A stretch of DNA of 47,853 bases. Source: a bacterium. GTDB lineage: Bacteria; Verrucomicrobiota; Verrucomicrobiia; Limisphaerales; J093. The translations under genes and the position numbers were made by a program. The stretch covers positions 1-47,853 of the forward strand of contig JAKANS010000021.1 in the NCBI GenBank assembly GCA_021823625.1, in the 5' to 3' direction. Shown piece by piece: positions 16,266-24,371 of this stretch (position 1 is its first letter; the number at the start of each line of letters is the position of its first letter). Below the pieces are notes generated by a model. It saw nothing but the letters and a program-made list of their open reading frames with translations, made no database searches and was not told where the DNA came from.

Positions 16266-16934
16266 TCACCCCTTGTCCAAGATGAGGCCGGCCGCGATGC
16301 GGACGGCCTTCCGCACCACCCCGCCGCACTTGGCTGTGGGTCCGACCCGCTGAAATTTCGCCAGATCGGCCGGGTCCGCCAGGTTGTAGCGTTGCCCAAA
16401 GAGCTTCTCCACGATGTCCCCGCACATCGTGCTGCCCATCTCCGACTCGAACCTTTGACAGAACGCGCGGGCGGGAACGAGACATGCGCGCCAGCCGGCC
16501 CAATCCTCCAGTCGGTCCCGCCCGTACACCAAGCCCAAGGCCAGCAAGCAGCCGGTCACCGCGCCGCAAGTTTCACCCCGCTCGGCGATCCCCGGCAGCG
16601 GGGTCAGCGCCTTGACCAGGGAAGCGTTTCCCAACTCGAAGACCGCCCGCAAGGCCAGGAAACTCGTTTGCGCGCAGTGGTGACATACCCGCATGTAGTC
16701 GTCGGCTTTGCCGTCCACCAGGTCCAGGACTTCTGCCGGGGAACGGCCCCAGGCCAGCGGCTTCCGATCCGCCGCGGGTTCCGGGGACGCAGACTCCGTT
16801 TTGGCTCCGATCGGGGTTGTCTTCCCGGCGTCGCACGCCGAGAGGCAGAGAACGGAGGTCGAGGCCACCGCGCCTCGCACAAACGCGCGGCGGCGCATCC
16901 GACCGGAATTCGAATCGGGCATTTCCGGTTTCAA
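16266..16934 (-). CDS. C_GCAxxG_C_C family protein with Tat-like lipoprotein signal
   Basis: 222 residues. The N-terminus has RRRAFVRGA before a hydrophobic stretch ending LCLSAC, suggesting export and possibly lipid attachment. The mature part carries the Cys pattern of the C_GCAxxG_C_C family: VCHHCAQTSFLAL, TCGAVTGCLLALGL, a later Cys in MCGDIVEKLFG, and KCGGVVRKAV. Members are small redox or cofactor-binding proteins, often beside oxidoreductases, and the cysteines may hold an Fe-S centre. Placed between two solute-binding protein genes and downstream of multihaem cytochromes, it may be a periplasmic electron carrier. It lies seven bases after the upstream gene. Confidence 0.78.
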   Translation of the reverse strand: MKPEMPDSNSGRMRRRAFVRGAVASTSVLCLSACDAGKTTPIGAKTESASPEPAADRKPLAWGRSPAEVLDLVDGKADDYMRVCHHCAQTSFLALRAVFELGNASLVKALTPLPGIAERGETCGAVTGCLLALGLVYGRDRLEDWAGWRACLVPARAFCQRFESEMGSTMCGDIVEKLFGQRYNLADPADLAKFQRVGPTAKCGGVVRKAVRIAAGLILDKG

Positions 16935-16941
16935 ACCTCGA

Positions 16942-18576
16942 TCATCTTGCGCTTGCCTGTTGCCGCTCCGCGCGCGGGGTCTCGATGACCTTGCCGCGCG
17001 GGATGCCGAGTTCCTCGCGCGAATAGTAATTCCATTTGCCGTTCTCGCGGCGGGTCAGGAAGACCTCGCCGGCGTCGTCCATCGCCGAGCTGAGTGGGAT
17101 GTCGCCGGTCACCCCGGGGAACGGCTCGGAGCGATAAGCGAGGACATCGCGGATCTTGGCGCGGTTGAGGCCGGCGGTCTGGATCGCCCAGATGAGCATG
17201 TTCGCCCCGTCGTAGGCGTGGGCGGCGTAAGTGTCGGCTTCAGCGCCCCAGCGTTTCCGGAAGGCGTCCCGGAAGGCGTCGAGCTTTGGATCTTTCCGCT
17301 CGGGATTCCAAGGGTAAGTGCAGAAGACGCCCTCGGCGTTTTGGCCGGCGAGCTTCAGGAACGTGTCCGACACCGCGCGGTCGCAAAACACGACCGGTTG
17401 CGCCCAGCCGCGGGCGCGGATCGCGTTGAGCACGTGCGCGGCGTCTTCGGCGTCGCCCCAATAGACGATCGCCTCCGGCCGGCAGTCTGCGATGCGGTCG
17501 AGCTGCATGGTGAAATCGGTAGCGCCGACTTTGTGGGCCATTTCAATGACGACCGGGTGGCCGAGCCGGCGGGCGCTGTCGCGAATCTCCCGCACGCCGA
17601 AGCGGCCGTAACGGTTGCTGGCGCGCATGATGGCCACGCGCTGGTACTGCATTTTACGGAACAAATAGTCCACGAGGATGTAGTTCTGTTGGCGGTCGTC
17701 GCCGATGCAGCGCATCACCCACGGAATGTTGGTTTCGATGTAGGTGGGGTCGAGGTCGCCAGGGGTCATCCAGGGAATCTCGATCTTCAGCGAGACGCGG
17801 ATGGCGATGTGCGTGTTGGCGCCGTCCACGCCGCCGATGATGGCCCAGACATTATTTTTGTAGGCCAGGTGAATGACTTCGCTGCCGGAGGCGCCCCAGA
17901 GGGCGTTGTCGTTGCGCACGCACAATTCGAAGGGGATCTTGCGCGGGAGGTAACCGCCCTTCGTGTTGGCCTCTTCGATGGCCAGGCGACTGGCGCGGAG
18001 CATGGCGATGCCCAGGGCCTCCTCGTGGCTGGCGCCGCCGGTGGCGACGGACACGGTCTGCACGATCGGGCCGAGAAATCCGATCTTCACGGAGTCCAGA
18101 TGTTCGGGCTCGGGAACCGCGCGGCCGGAACCGGTGTATTCCATCTGGACCAGGAAATGTTCCTTGAACGGCTTGACCGCGCCGAAGGGCTCCACGTCGG
18201 CGGACGAGGAGGCGTAGTTCTGGTTGGTTTTGAGCGGCAGGTCGGGCACGTCGTAAGGCCCGACGCGGTTGATGCGGTCGAGAATGACGGGCACGGTAAG
18301 GTCCTCGGGCCGCTCGATTTTTTCGGGGGGCTTGCCGGCCGGTTCATCGGCCGCGCACGAAAGGAGCGCGGCGAGGAGCCCGACGGCCAGCCCGGCCGCC
18401 GCGGTTCTCCACCATCGGCAGCGGGGTTTGGCAGACCGCAAGCCGTCGCCCGGCCGGTGGCCCGTCTGCGCCCCGGCGGCTTGAACATCTGTGTTCCGCC
18501 AAGGCGCGTTCGGAGGCCACGCGGTTTCGGTTCGTGAGGGGGGCAACATCGCTGAGTTCATGGTCTGGCCTTTCAA
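16942..18576 (-). CDS. Lipoprotein type I solute-binding protein (LivK/amide-binding family)
   Basis: 544 residues. About 55 polar residues precede the lipoprotein signal AAAGLAVGLLAALLSC, so the real start may be shorter (a non-ATG codon nearer the signal) or the extension is genuine. An in-frame ATG also lies at 18561. The binding fold is clear: VKIGFLGPI, ASRLAIEEANTKGGYLPRK, WAIIGGVDGANTHIAIRVS, IPWMTPGDLDPTY, RVAIMRASNRYGRFGVREI, YAAHAYDGANMLIWAIQ. It is related to the protein at 14880-16241 (shared TAGLNRAKIRDVL / RSGLNRARIREAI ending). As with that protein, no permease is nearby. The decahaem and propeller genes directly upstream suggest the pair sense or deliver a substrate to a surface oxidoreductase, which is inference. 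Confidence 0.83.
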   Translation of the reverse strand: MKGQTMNSAMLPPSRTETAWPPNAPWRNTDVQAAGAQTGHRPGDGLRSAKPRCRWWRTAAAGLAVGLLAALLSCAADEPAGKPPEKIERPEDLTVPVILDRINRVGPYDVPDLPLKTNQNYASSSADVEPFGAVKPFKEHFLVQMEYTGSGRAVPEPEHLDSVKIGFLGPIVQTVSVATGGASHEEALGIAMLRASRLAIEEANTKGGYLPRKIPFELCVRNDNALWGASGSEVIHLAYKNNVWAIIGGVDGANTHIAIRVSLKIEIPWMTPGDLDPTYIETNIPWVMRCIGDDRQQNYILVDYLFRKMQYQRVAIMRASNRYGRFGVREIRDSARRLGHPVVIEMAHKVGATDFTMQLDRIADCRPEAIVYWGDAEDAAHVLNAIRARGWAQPVVFCDRAVSDTFLKLAGQNAEGVFCTYPWNPERKDPKLDAFRDAFRKRWGAEADTYAAHAYDGANMLIWAIQTAGLNRAKIRDVLAYRSEPFPGVTGDIPLSSAMDDAGEVFLTRRENGKWNYYSREELGIPRGKVIETPRAERQQASAR

Positions 18577-18613
18577 GGTTAGCCGTTTCGCGTCGGTTCG
18601 TGTGGGATTGAGA

Positions 18614-19804
18614 TCACTTGGCCGTGGTTTGCGCCACGCCCGCGCTGGCGGGGCGCAGCCGGGGGTAATAGCCCTCGCCGATGCCGTGGCCGAGGCCCTT
18701 GGAGGTGCCGGCCCAGACGTCGTTGCCGTCGAAGTCCACGCATATCTGGAAGATCTGCGGGACGTTGTAGCCGGTGTCCACGACCTTCAGGACTTGATTC
18801 TCGCGTTTGATGATGGCCTTGCCGGTGTGGTTCTTGCCGTCCGGGATGTAGGTTACCCAAGTGCAAGTCTCGGCATCCATGCAGGCGCCCAGCCCCTTGT
18901 CGGTGCAGTACCAGCACTCCTGGCCGCTCCGGGCCTTGAGATTGTTGTTGAAGTTGCTGGGCAGGCCGCATTCATGGTCGAAGTAGCCGCGCCAGTGCCG
19001 GCCATCGTAGCGGGCGCAGCCGAAGTAGGAGGACATCCAAAGAATCTTGTCCACGTAGCTGGCGCCAGTCGTGATGACATGCGGCACGCCGTCATCGCGG
19101 TAGAGATCGATCTCCATCTCCCCATCGGGATCGGTGTAGATCTTCCAATGCTCGGTAGCCGTGTCGAACTCGAGGATGCCGCTGCCCCAGACGGCCAGGT
19201 GCACCTGGCCGTCGCGAGCGCAGACGTTGTAGTTCCAAATCTCCTCCATCGGCGCGTTCTGCTCGGTGTAGATGTCCCACTTGTCCTTCTTGGTGTTGTA
19301 GCGGCTGGCGCCGGCGGTGGTGGCGCACCAGACGTTGTCGCCCTCGATGGCCACGGCGTAAACCACGTCGTTGACCAGCCCGCTGTTGAGTTGGTGGAAG
19401 TGGTCGAACCGGCCGGCGCTGAACCGGGCGAGGCCGCCGCCAAAGAGGCCCAGCCAGACTTCCCCGGTCCGGGGATTCACTTCGATGCCGGTGATGACGC
19501 GCCACGGCAGCCCGTCCTGTTCGGTCCAGTTTTTGATCGTCTTGGTCTGCTTGTCGTAGCGGGACAGGCCGCCCTCGGAACCGATCCAGACGCAGTCGCC
19601 CCGCGGGTCGGCCCGAACGGCGAAGATGTGGTCGTTCGGCAGGCCGTCCTGGGTGGTGATCTGCTCCCACTTCGTATAGACGTAGGGGAGGCCGGGATCG
19701 GCGGCGGGAGGGTCGGCCGGGGCGGCCAGCAGGCCGGGCGCCGCGAGCGCCAGCAGCCGAGCGAAACGGGACGCGGGCCTCGAAAACAGTCCGGGGGGGT
19801 TCAT
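18614..19804 (-). CDS. Exported beta-propeller protein with regulator-propeller (Reg_prop) repeats
   Basis: A 396-residue protein with a signal peptide (ARLLALAAPGLLAA). Repeats of the two-component-regulator propeller kind follow: ITTQDGLPNDHIFAVRADPRG, VWIGSEGGLSRYD, NWTEQDGLPWRVITGIEVN, VWLGLFGGGLARF, VWCATTAGASRYN, CWYCTDKGLGACMD, VWAGTSKGLGHG. In hybrid two-component systems such repeats form the periplasmic sensor; here no transmembrane or kinase part follows, so it is a free periplasmic or surface propeller. It lies between the decahaem cytochrome gene (13 bases upstream) and a binding-protein gene, and could bind polymer or partner proteins. Confidence 0.82.
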   Translation of the reverse strand: MNPPGLFSRPASRFARLLALAAPGLLAAPADPPAADPGLPYVYTKWEQITTQDGLPNDHIFAVRADPRGDCVWIGSEGGLSRYDKQTKTIKNWTEQDGLPWRVITGIEVNPRTGEVWLGLFGGGLARFSAGRFDHFHQLNSGLVNDVVYAVAIEGDNVWCATTAGASRYNTKKDKWDIYTEQNAPMEEIWNYNVCARDGQVHLAVWGSGILEFDTATEHWKIYTDPDGEMEIDLYRDDGVPHVITTGASYVDKILWMSSYFGCARYDGRHWRGYFDHECGLPSNFNNNLKARSGQECWYCTDKGLGACMDAETCTWVTYIPDGKNHTGKAIIKRENQVLKVVDTGYNVPQIFQICVDFDGNDVWAGTSKGLGHGIGEGYYPRLRPASAGVAQTTAK

Positions 19805-19817
19805 GGCAATTCTGGGG

Positions 19818-22679
19818 CTAGATCGTTTTCAGGAACTCGATCAAGTCGTTCAACTGGTCCTTGGTCATGTCGTTGGTCACGCCGTGTTCGTCGTAGGGAT
19901 TGTAGGTGGTCCAGATCTCCTCGAGCGTGGGGGCGATGCCGTTGTGCAGGTAAGGCGCCGAGTCGTAGATGTTTTGCAGTTGCGGCGCGTCGAACTTGCC
20001 GTCGCGGTCATAGGCGAACTTGGTCCCGACGTTGTGGACGTGGCCATCGGTGTAAAGCGGCGGGGGATGGCAGGTGACGCAGCGGTTGTTGACCGGGATG
20101 GGTTGCCCGTTGTTCTTGTGGCTGCGCTCATAGAGCGCCTTGCCGCGGCGCTGCGCCTCGGTGAGGTCTTCGCCCAGCTTGCGATAGCGATTCGGGGGGC
20201 GGGGAATGGAGCAGAGGTAGTAATGCAGATCGGTGAGCTGCTCGGGGGAAAAGGGCTGGATGCGAGTGATGAACACCGCCAGGCGCGGTCCGCACTGACG
20301 CTTGAGGCTGGGATTGATGCCAATCCACTTGTAAGGTGCCATGTCATTGATGCCCCGCAGGGTCCGGTTGTCGATGGGCCCCATGCCGATGCCGTCGTCC
20401 TCGATGTCATAAACGAGGTTGTCGATGTGGCCGTCGGGATGGCAGGTGCTGCAGGAGAACTGGCGGCGGAAGCTGATGTTGGCGCTGTGGAAAAGCTTCT
20501 CGCCGCGCCGGCGGATGGTGAGTTCCTTGGAACCGCCCAGGTCCACGCGGCCGGCCGCTTCCAGCTTCGTCAGGTCCAGCACGGTGACCGAATCGTCCAA
20601 CATGTTCGCAACGTAAGCCGTCGCGCTGTCGGCCGAACAGACGATGCCCTTGGGGCAGGTCGGCGTCGGAATGCGGGCGACCACGTATTCCACCGACTTG
20701 CCCAGATGGTTGGGGAGAACACGCGCGCGCTCGGACGGGGGCGCGGCTTTCAGCAGGGCGATGAGCCTGGCCAGGTCCACGACGGCCACCTGGTCACTGC
20801 TGCTGCTGGTCACGAGCGCATATTTGCCGTCGGGCGTGAGGCACACGTCGGACGGATCGGGAAAGCAAAGGTCGTTCCGGTCGAGCAACACCTGGTCGAT
20901 CGTGCCGTCTCGCCAGAGGACGCCTAACCCGTTGGAGATGGTCCAGCCGTGGTTGATGCGCGTCATGGGCACGAGGTTCTTGGTGCGCAGGAGGGTGATG
21001 ACGGCAAACTCGCCGCTCGGATGCCACGCCACCCCTTGCAGGAGATTGGCCGCCTTGACCACGAGCCGGTCTTCCACCACTACCCGCCCGGCATCGATGA
21101 CGGTGACTTCCGACAGCGACGGCGTGCGGTCAGGCACGAACCGGGACAAGGCGTGCGTGACGAGGATGGATTCCCCGTCCGGGGATTGGGCGAGCGACCA
21201 CGGCGAGCGCGAAGCGCTGAGCCGCTTGACCTCCTGGAGCGTGGCGACATCCAGGACCGAGACGCTGTCGGTCGCGGTGTTCAGCACATAGAGATACCGG
21301 CCTTGTTGGTCCACGAGCACACCGTGCGGTTCGTCGCCCACCGCGACGGTCCCCATGACTTTTCTGGTCGCCACGTCCACGACCGACACGGTGTCATCCA
21401 GCCGGTTGGACACGAATGCCTTCCGGCCGTCGGGCGTAAAACACACGTCGTTGGGCTGACCGCCGACCGGGATTTCGAGCAGCTTCTGGCGGGCGGCGGT
21501 GTCCACGACGACGACCGAAGCCGAGGCTTCGCAGGTAACCCAGAGTTCCTTGCCATCCGGCGTCAGCGCGAGGTTCAAGGGATTCTTGTAAGCGGGTTCG
21601 CTCACGGCGACGGACGGCGCTTGGGTCGGGTGCGCAATGCGCTTCACCGCCAGGTCGTAATCGAACTGCTTGCCGTGGGCTTTTTGGTGGCACGGCTGGC
21701 AGGTCTGGGCGTTCACCTCCCTAAGCCCTTTGGCCCGGGCGGCGCTCTGGTCGAGCATCACGGCCTCGGGCGAATAGTCGCTGCCGGGGCCGTGACAGGC
21801 TTCGCACTGGACGCCGTCGCGCGCGTCATAGCCGGGCAGGCGGCTGTCAGCGCCGTCCTGATTTGCCGTGACGTGGCATTCCAGACACTGGGGCAGACTC
21901 TGCGGATCGCCTTTGACGCCGACCTCCCTCGCAATTTCCAGCGCGCGGGGCGTCGCCAGGACGGCGTACGCCTGCGCATGACGCGAGCGCCGCCATTGGC
22001 TGAATTGGAAATTGAACGGCGAGCCCGTGTGGCATTTCGCGCACGCCATCACACCCGTGAACTTGAACGGGCTGGCCGGCAGCGCGGGCGGCTGGGTTTC
22101 GCTCGCCGGCGGGCCGGGCTTGGGGTGGGCGATGGCCAGCCACGCGGCATCGAGAGCGAAGGGCTTCGTTCGAAGCACGGCGTCATGGGAGCCTTTGGCG
22201 CGGTGGCACGTCAGGCAGTCGTCCTTCGTTGGCATCTTCAAGCCGCGCATCATGGCCTGCATCTTGTCCTTCATGATGTCCTCCGGCGCGTATTCGCTAC
22301 CGGCCCCGTGGCAGACCTCGCACTGCAAGCCATCCTCGAGGTGGAAGCCCCCGGCCTTCTCCCAATCCTCGGCCTCGGCGCCGGCCGCATGGCAGCCCAG
22401 GCACATCTTGGCTTTGTGCGGTTCCTCGGTAATGCCGCTGAGGCGCGCGATCTCCCGGGACTCGGGCAGGGCCAGGGCGGCGTAGGCCTGGGCGTGGGCG
22501 CTGAGGCGCCACTTGCTGAACTGGCGGCCCCTCGCCGGGCCGTCATGGCAGGCGGCGCACGCCTGGACGCCGATGAGGATCGGATCCTTGCCCCCGCCCA
22601 TCGAGGCCGCGGCGGCCATCAGGGGCCAGGCCGCCAGCCCGAGCGCCAGCGCCGTGAGTTGTTTCCAGAGAGTGGTCAT
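19818..22679 (-). CDS. Decahaem c-type cytochrome fused to a YVTN-like beta-propeller
   Basis: A 953-residue exported protein (signal TALALGLAAWPLMAAAA) with ten CxxCH haem sites. Eight lie in the N-terminal third as two tetrahaem units: CAACH 41, CLGCH 93, CEVCH 120, CLTCH 155, and CAKCH 213, CLECH 265, CEACH 292, CQPCH 327. Spacing is identical in both (52, 27, 35), an exact 172-residue offset, so this is a tandem duplication of a c554-like module (FSKWRLSAHAQAYA / FSQWRRSRHAQAYA; CHGAGSEY / CHGPGSDY). Residues about 360-720 are a YVTN/NHL-like propeller (VSVVDVATRKVMGTVAVGD). The C-terminus has CSTCH 743 and CVTCH 867 with a di-haem peroxidase/MauG-like look (YLHNGIAPTLEEIW). Probably periplasmic electron transfer or oxidation; stop codon TAG. 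Confidence 0.9.
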   Translation of the reverse strand: MTTLWKQLTALALGLAAWPLMAAAASMGGGKDPILIGVQACAACHDGPARGRQFSKWRLSAHAQAYAALALPESREIARLSGITEEPHKAKMCLGCHAAGAEAEDWEKAGGFHLEDGLQCEVCHGAGSEYAPEDIMKDKMQAMMRGLKMPTKDDCLTCHRAKGSHDAVLRTKPFALDAAWLAIAHPKPGPPASETQPPALPASPFKFTGVMACAKCHTGSPFNFQFSQWRRSRHAQAYAVLATPRALEIAREVGVKGDPQSLPQCLECHVTANQDGADSRLPGYDARDGVQCEACHGPGSDYSPEAVMLDQSAARAKGLREVNAQTCQPCHQKAHGKQFDYDLAVKRIAHPTQAPSVAVSEPAYKNPLNLALTPDGKELWVTCEASASVVVVDTAARQKLLEIPVGGQPNDVCFTPDGRKAFVSNRLDDTVSVVDVATRKVMGTVAVGDEPHGVLVDQQGRYLYVLNTATDSVSVLDVATLQEVKRLSASRSPWSLAQSPDGESILVTHALSRFVPDRTPSLSEVTVIDAGRVVVEDRLVVKAANLLQGVAWHPSGEFAVITLLRTKNLVPMTRINHGWTISNGLGVLWRDGTIDQVLLDRNDLCFPDPSDVCLTPDGKYALVTSSSSDQVAVVDLARLIALLKAAPPSERARVLPNHLGKSVEYVVARIPTPTCPKGIVCSADSATAYVANMLDDSVTVLDLTKLEAAGRVDLGGSKELTIRRRGEKLFHSANISFRRQFSCSTCHPDGHIDNLVYDIEDDGIGMGPIDNRTLRGINDMAPYKWIGINPSLKRQCGPRLAVFITRIQPFSPEQLTDLHYYLCSIPRPPNRYRKLGEDLTEAQRRGKALYERSHKNNGQPIPVNNRCVTCHPPPLYTDGHVHNVGTKFAYDRDGKFDAPQLQNIYDSAPYLHNGIAPTLEEIWTTYNPYDEHGVTNDMTKDQLNDLIEFLKTI

Positions 22680-22700
22680 ACTTTCAAGGATCCCGGCCGC

Positions 22701-24371
22701 TTACCTGGCCTCGCCTGGCTTGACCCGCAGAATCTGGTTTGCCTTCACGTCGGTCAGCGTCCGCTTCTGCCCGTCCGGCCAGACGATTTCGACCGACTCC
22801 GCCCGGGGGGCCGGGCCAAGGCCGAAGTGCGGACGCGGGTCGCTGCTGGTCAGGTAACCGTTCACGGCGAGGACCGGCTGGACCAGGGCCATGCCGTTGG
22901 CCTTGACCGTGACCGTGCCACCGATGGCCACCTGGCCGGTGTCGGCGCGCACGGGCACGACCTTCAGCCAGTTCCGCCGGTTGCCCCCCTCGTTGCGCAG
23001 CAGGCGGGGGGTGTCGTTGAGGACGTCCATGACGAGGTCGAGGTCGCCGTCGTTGTCGAAATCGGCAAACGCGGCGCCGCGGCCGACGAACTTTTGGTTG
23101 AAGAACTCGCCGGACTCACGCGCCACGTCGATGAACTTTCCCTGGCCATCGTTGCGCGCGAGGTTCGCCTCCTCGAGGTAGAGATGATGCGGGTCGCCGT
23201 TGGCGATGAACAGGTCCACGTAACCGTCGTTGTCGAAGTCGTTCAGCAAGCCGCCCCAGCCGGTGTACTGTCCGCAGAGCAACGCCACCCCGGATTGCGT
23301 GGTGACGTCGGTGAAGACACCGCGCCGGGTCTGGAGGGAGAGGGTGCTGTAACCCATGTCGGGCACCAGGATGTCGAGCAGCCCGTTGCGATCCACGTCG
23401 GCTACGAACGGCCCCATGTGGGAGACGCCCTGCCCGCCTTCGCCGAAGGCAAGGTTCATCTCCAGCGCCCGGTCGGTGAAGTGGCCCTTGCCGTCGTTGA
23501 TCCAGCAGTTGTTGGCCATCGCATCGTTGGTCACAAAAAGGTCGATCTGGCCATCGCCGTCGAGGTCGCAAGCCACCGCGCCCATGCCGCGCCCGGTCGG
23601 CTCCCACAAGTCCGCCTCCCGGGTGACGTCGGTGAAGGTGCCATCCCGGTTGTTGCGGTACAGGTGGTCGGGTTTACCGGGATAGGACAGCGGGCCGGGG
23701 AAGTTGTCGGCCTTGTAGTAAGCGCCCGTGCGCTGGAAGGCGCCCTTGTCGTATTCGAGGTAGTGAACGACGAATACGTCCAGGAAGCCGTCGCCGTTGT
23801 AATCGAACCACGGCGCCGCCAGGGACCAACCCGGGCTGGCCACCCCGGCCGTTTCGGTGACGTCGGTAAACGTCCCGTTCCGATTGTTGTGGTACAGAAT
23901 GCACCGGCCGTAATTGCACACGAACAGGTCGAGGTGGCCATCGTTGTCGAAGTCGGCCGCCGACGCCGCCATGCCGAAGCTGTCCTCCTGACCGCCAACG
24001 CCCGCCTTCTCCGTCATGTCGGCGAACGTGCCGTCGCCTTGGTTGTGGTAGAGCGCATTCTGGAGCTTGCCCTGGAGCGCGCGCCCGCGGTTGTCGCTGA
24101 TGTCCGGATGCCACCGGCCATTGACGAAATAGAGGTCCAGGAAGCCGTCGTTGTCGTAATCGAAGAAACAGCATCCGGGGCCGGTGGCTTCGGCGATATT
24201 GCTCATCTCGAAGTCACCGAGGCTGTGCTTGAACTTGATGCCGGCGGCCTCGGTGATGTCGGCAAACTGCGGCCAGGCCGGTTCTCCGGCGGTCCCAGGC
24301 AGCAGGCCGGAAATGCCGGCCAGGATGGCCGCCAGCAGGCGGGGGCGGCGGAAGTGTCGCGGCAGAATCAT
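22701..24371 (-). CDS. CRTAC1 family exported protein (FG-GAP/VCBS repeats, ASPIC/UnbV domain)
   Basis: A 556-residue protein with a signal peptide (RLLAAILAGISGLLPGTAG). FG-GAP/VCBS repeats occupy about 30-430 (DYDNDGFLD, DFDNDGHLD, DYNGDGFLD, DLDGDGQID, DVDRNGLLD, DFDNDGYVD, DFDNDGDLD). The ASPIC/UnbV end is NWLKVVPVRA through PHFGLGPAPRAESVEIVWPDG. It shares its layout with 8575-10350 but lacks a lipobox. The start (ATG 24371) overlaps the stop of the HzsA-related gene by ATGA, which fixes it. Followed after 21 bases by the decahaem gene, so probably made together with it as part of a surface complex. Confidence 0.87.
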   Translation of the reverse strand: MILPRHFRRPRLLAAILAGISGLLPGTAGEPAWPQFADITEAAGIKFKHSLGDFEMSNIAEATGPGCCFFDYDNDGFLDLYFVNGRWHPDISDNRGRALQGKLQNALYHNQGDGTFADMTEKAGVGGQEDSFGMAASAADFDNDGHLDLFVCNYGRCILYHNNRNGTFTDVTETAGVASPGWSLAAPWFDYNGDGFLDVFVVHYLEYDKGAFQRTGAYYKADNFPGPLSYPGKPDHLYRNNRDGTFTDVTREADLWEPTGRGMGAVACDLDGDGQIDLFVTNDAMANNCWINDGKGHFTDRALEMNLAFGEGGQGVSHMGPFVADVDRNGLLDILVPDMGYSTLSLQTRRGVFTDVTTQSGVALLCGQYTGWGGLLNDFDNDGYVDLFIANGDPHHLYLEEANLARNDGQGKFIDVARESGEFFNQKFVGRGAAFADFDNDGDLDLVMDVLNDTPRLLRNEGGNRRNWLKVVPVRADTGQVAIGGTVTVKANGMALVQPVLAVNGYLTSSDPRPHFGLGPAPRAESVEIVWPDGQKRTLTDVKANQILRVKPGEAR

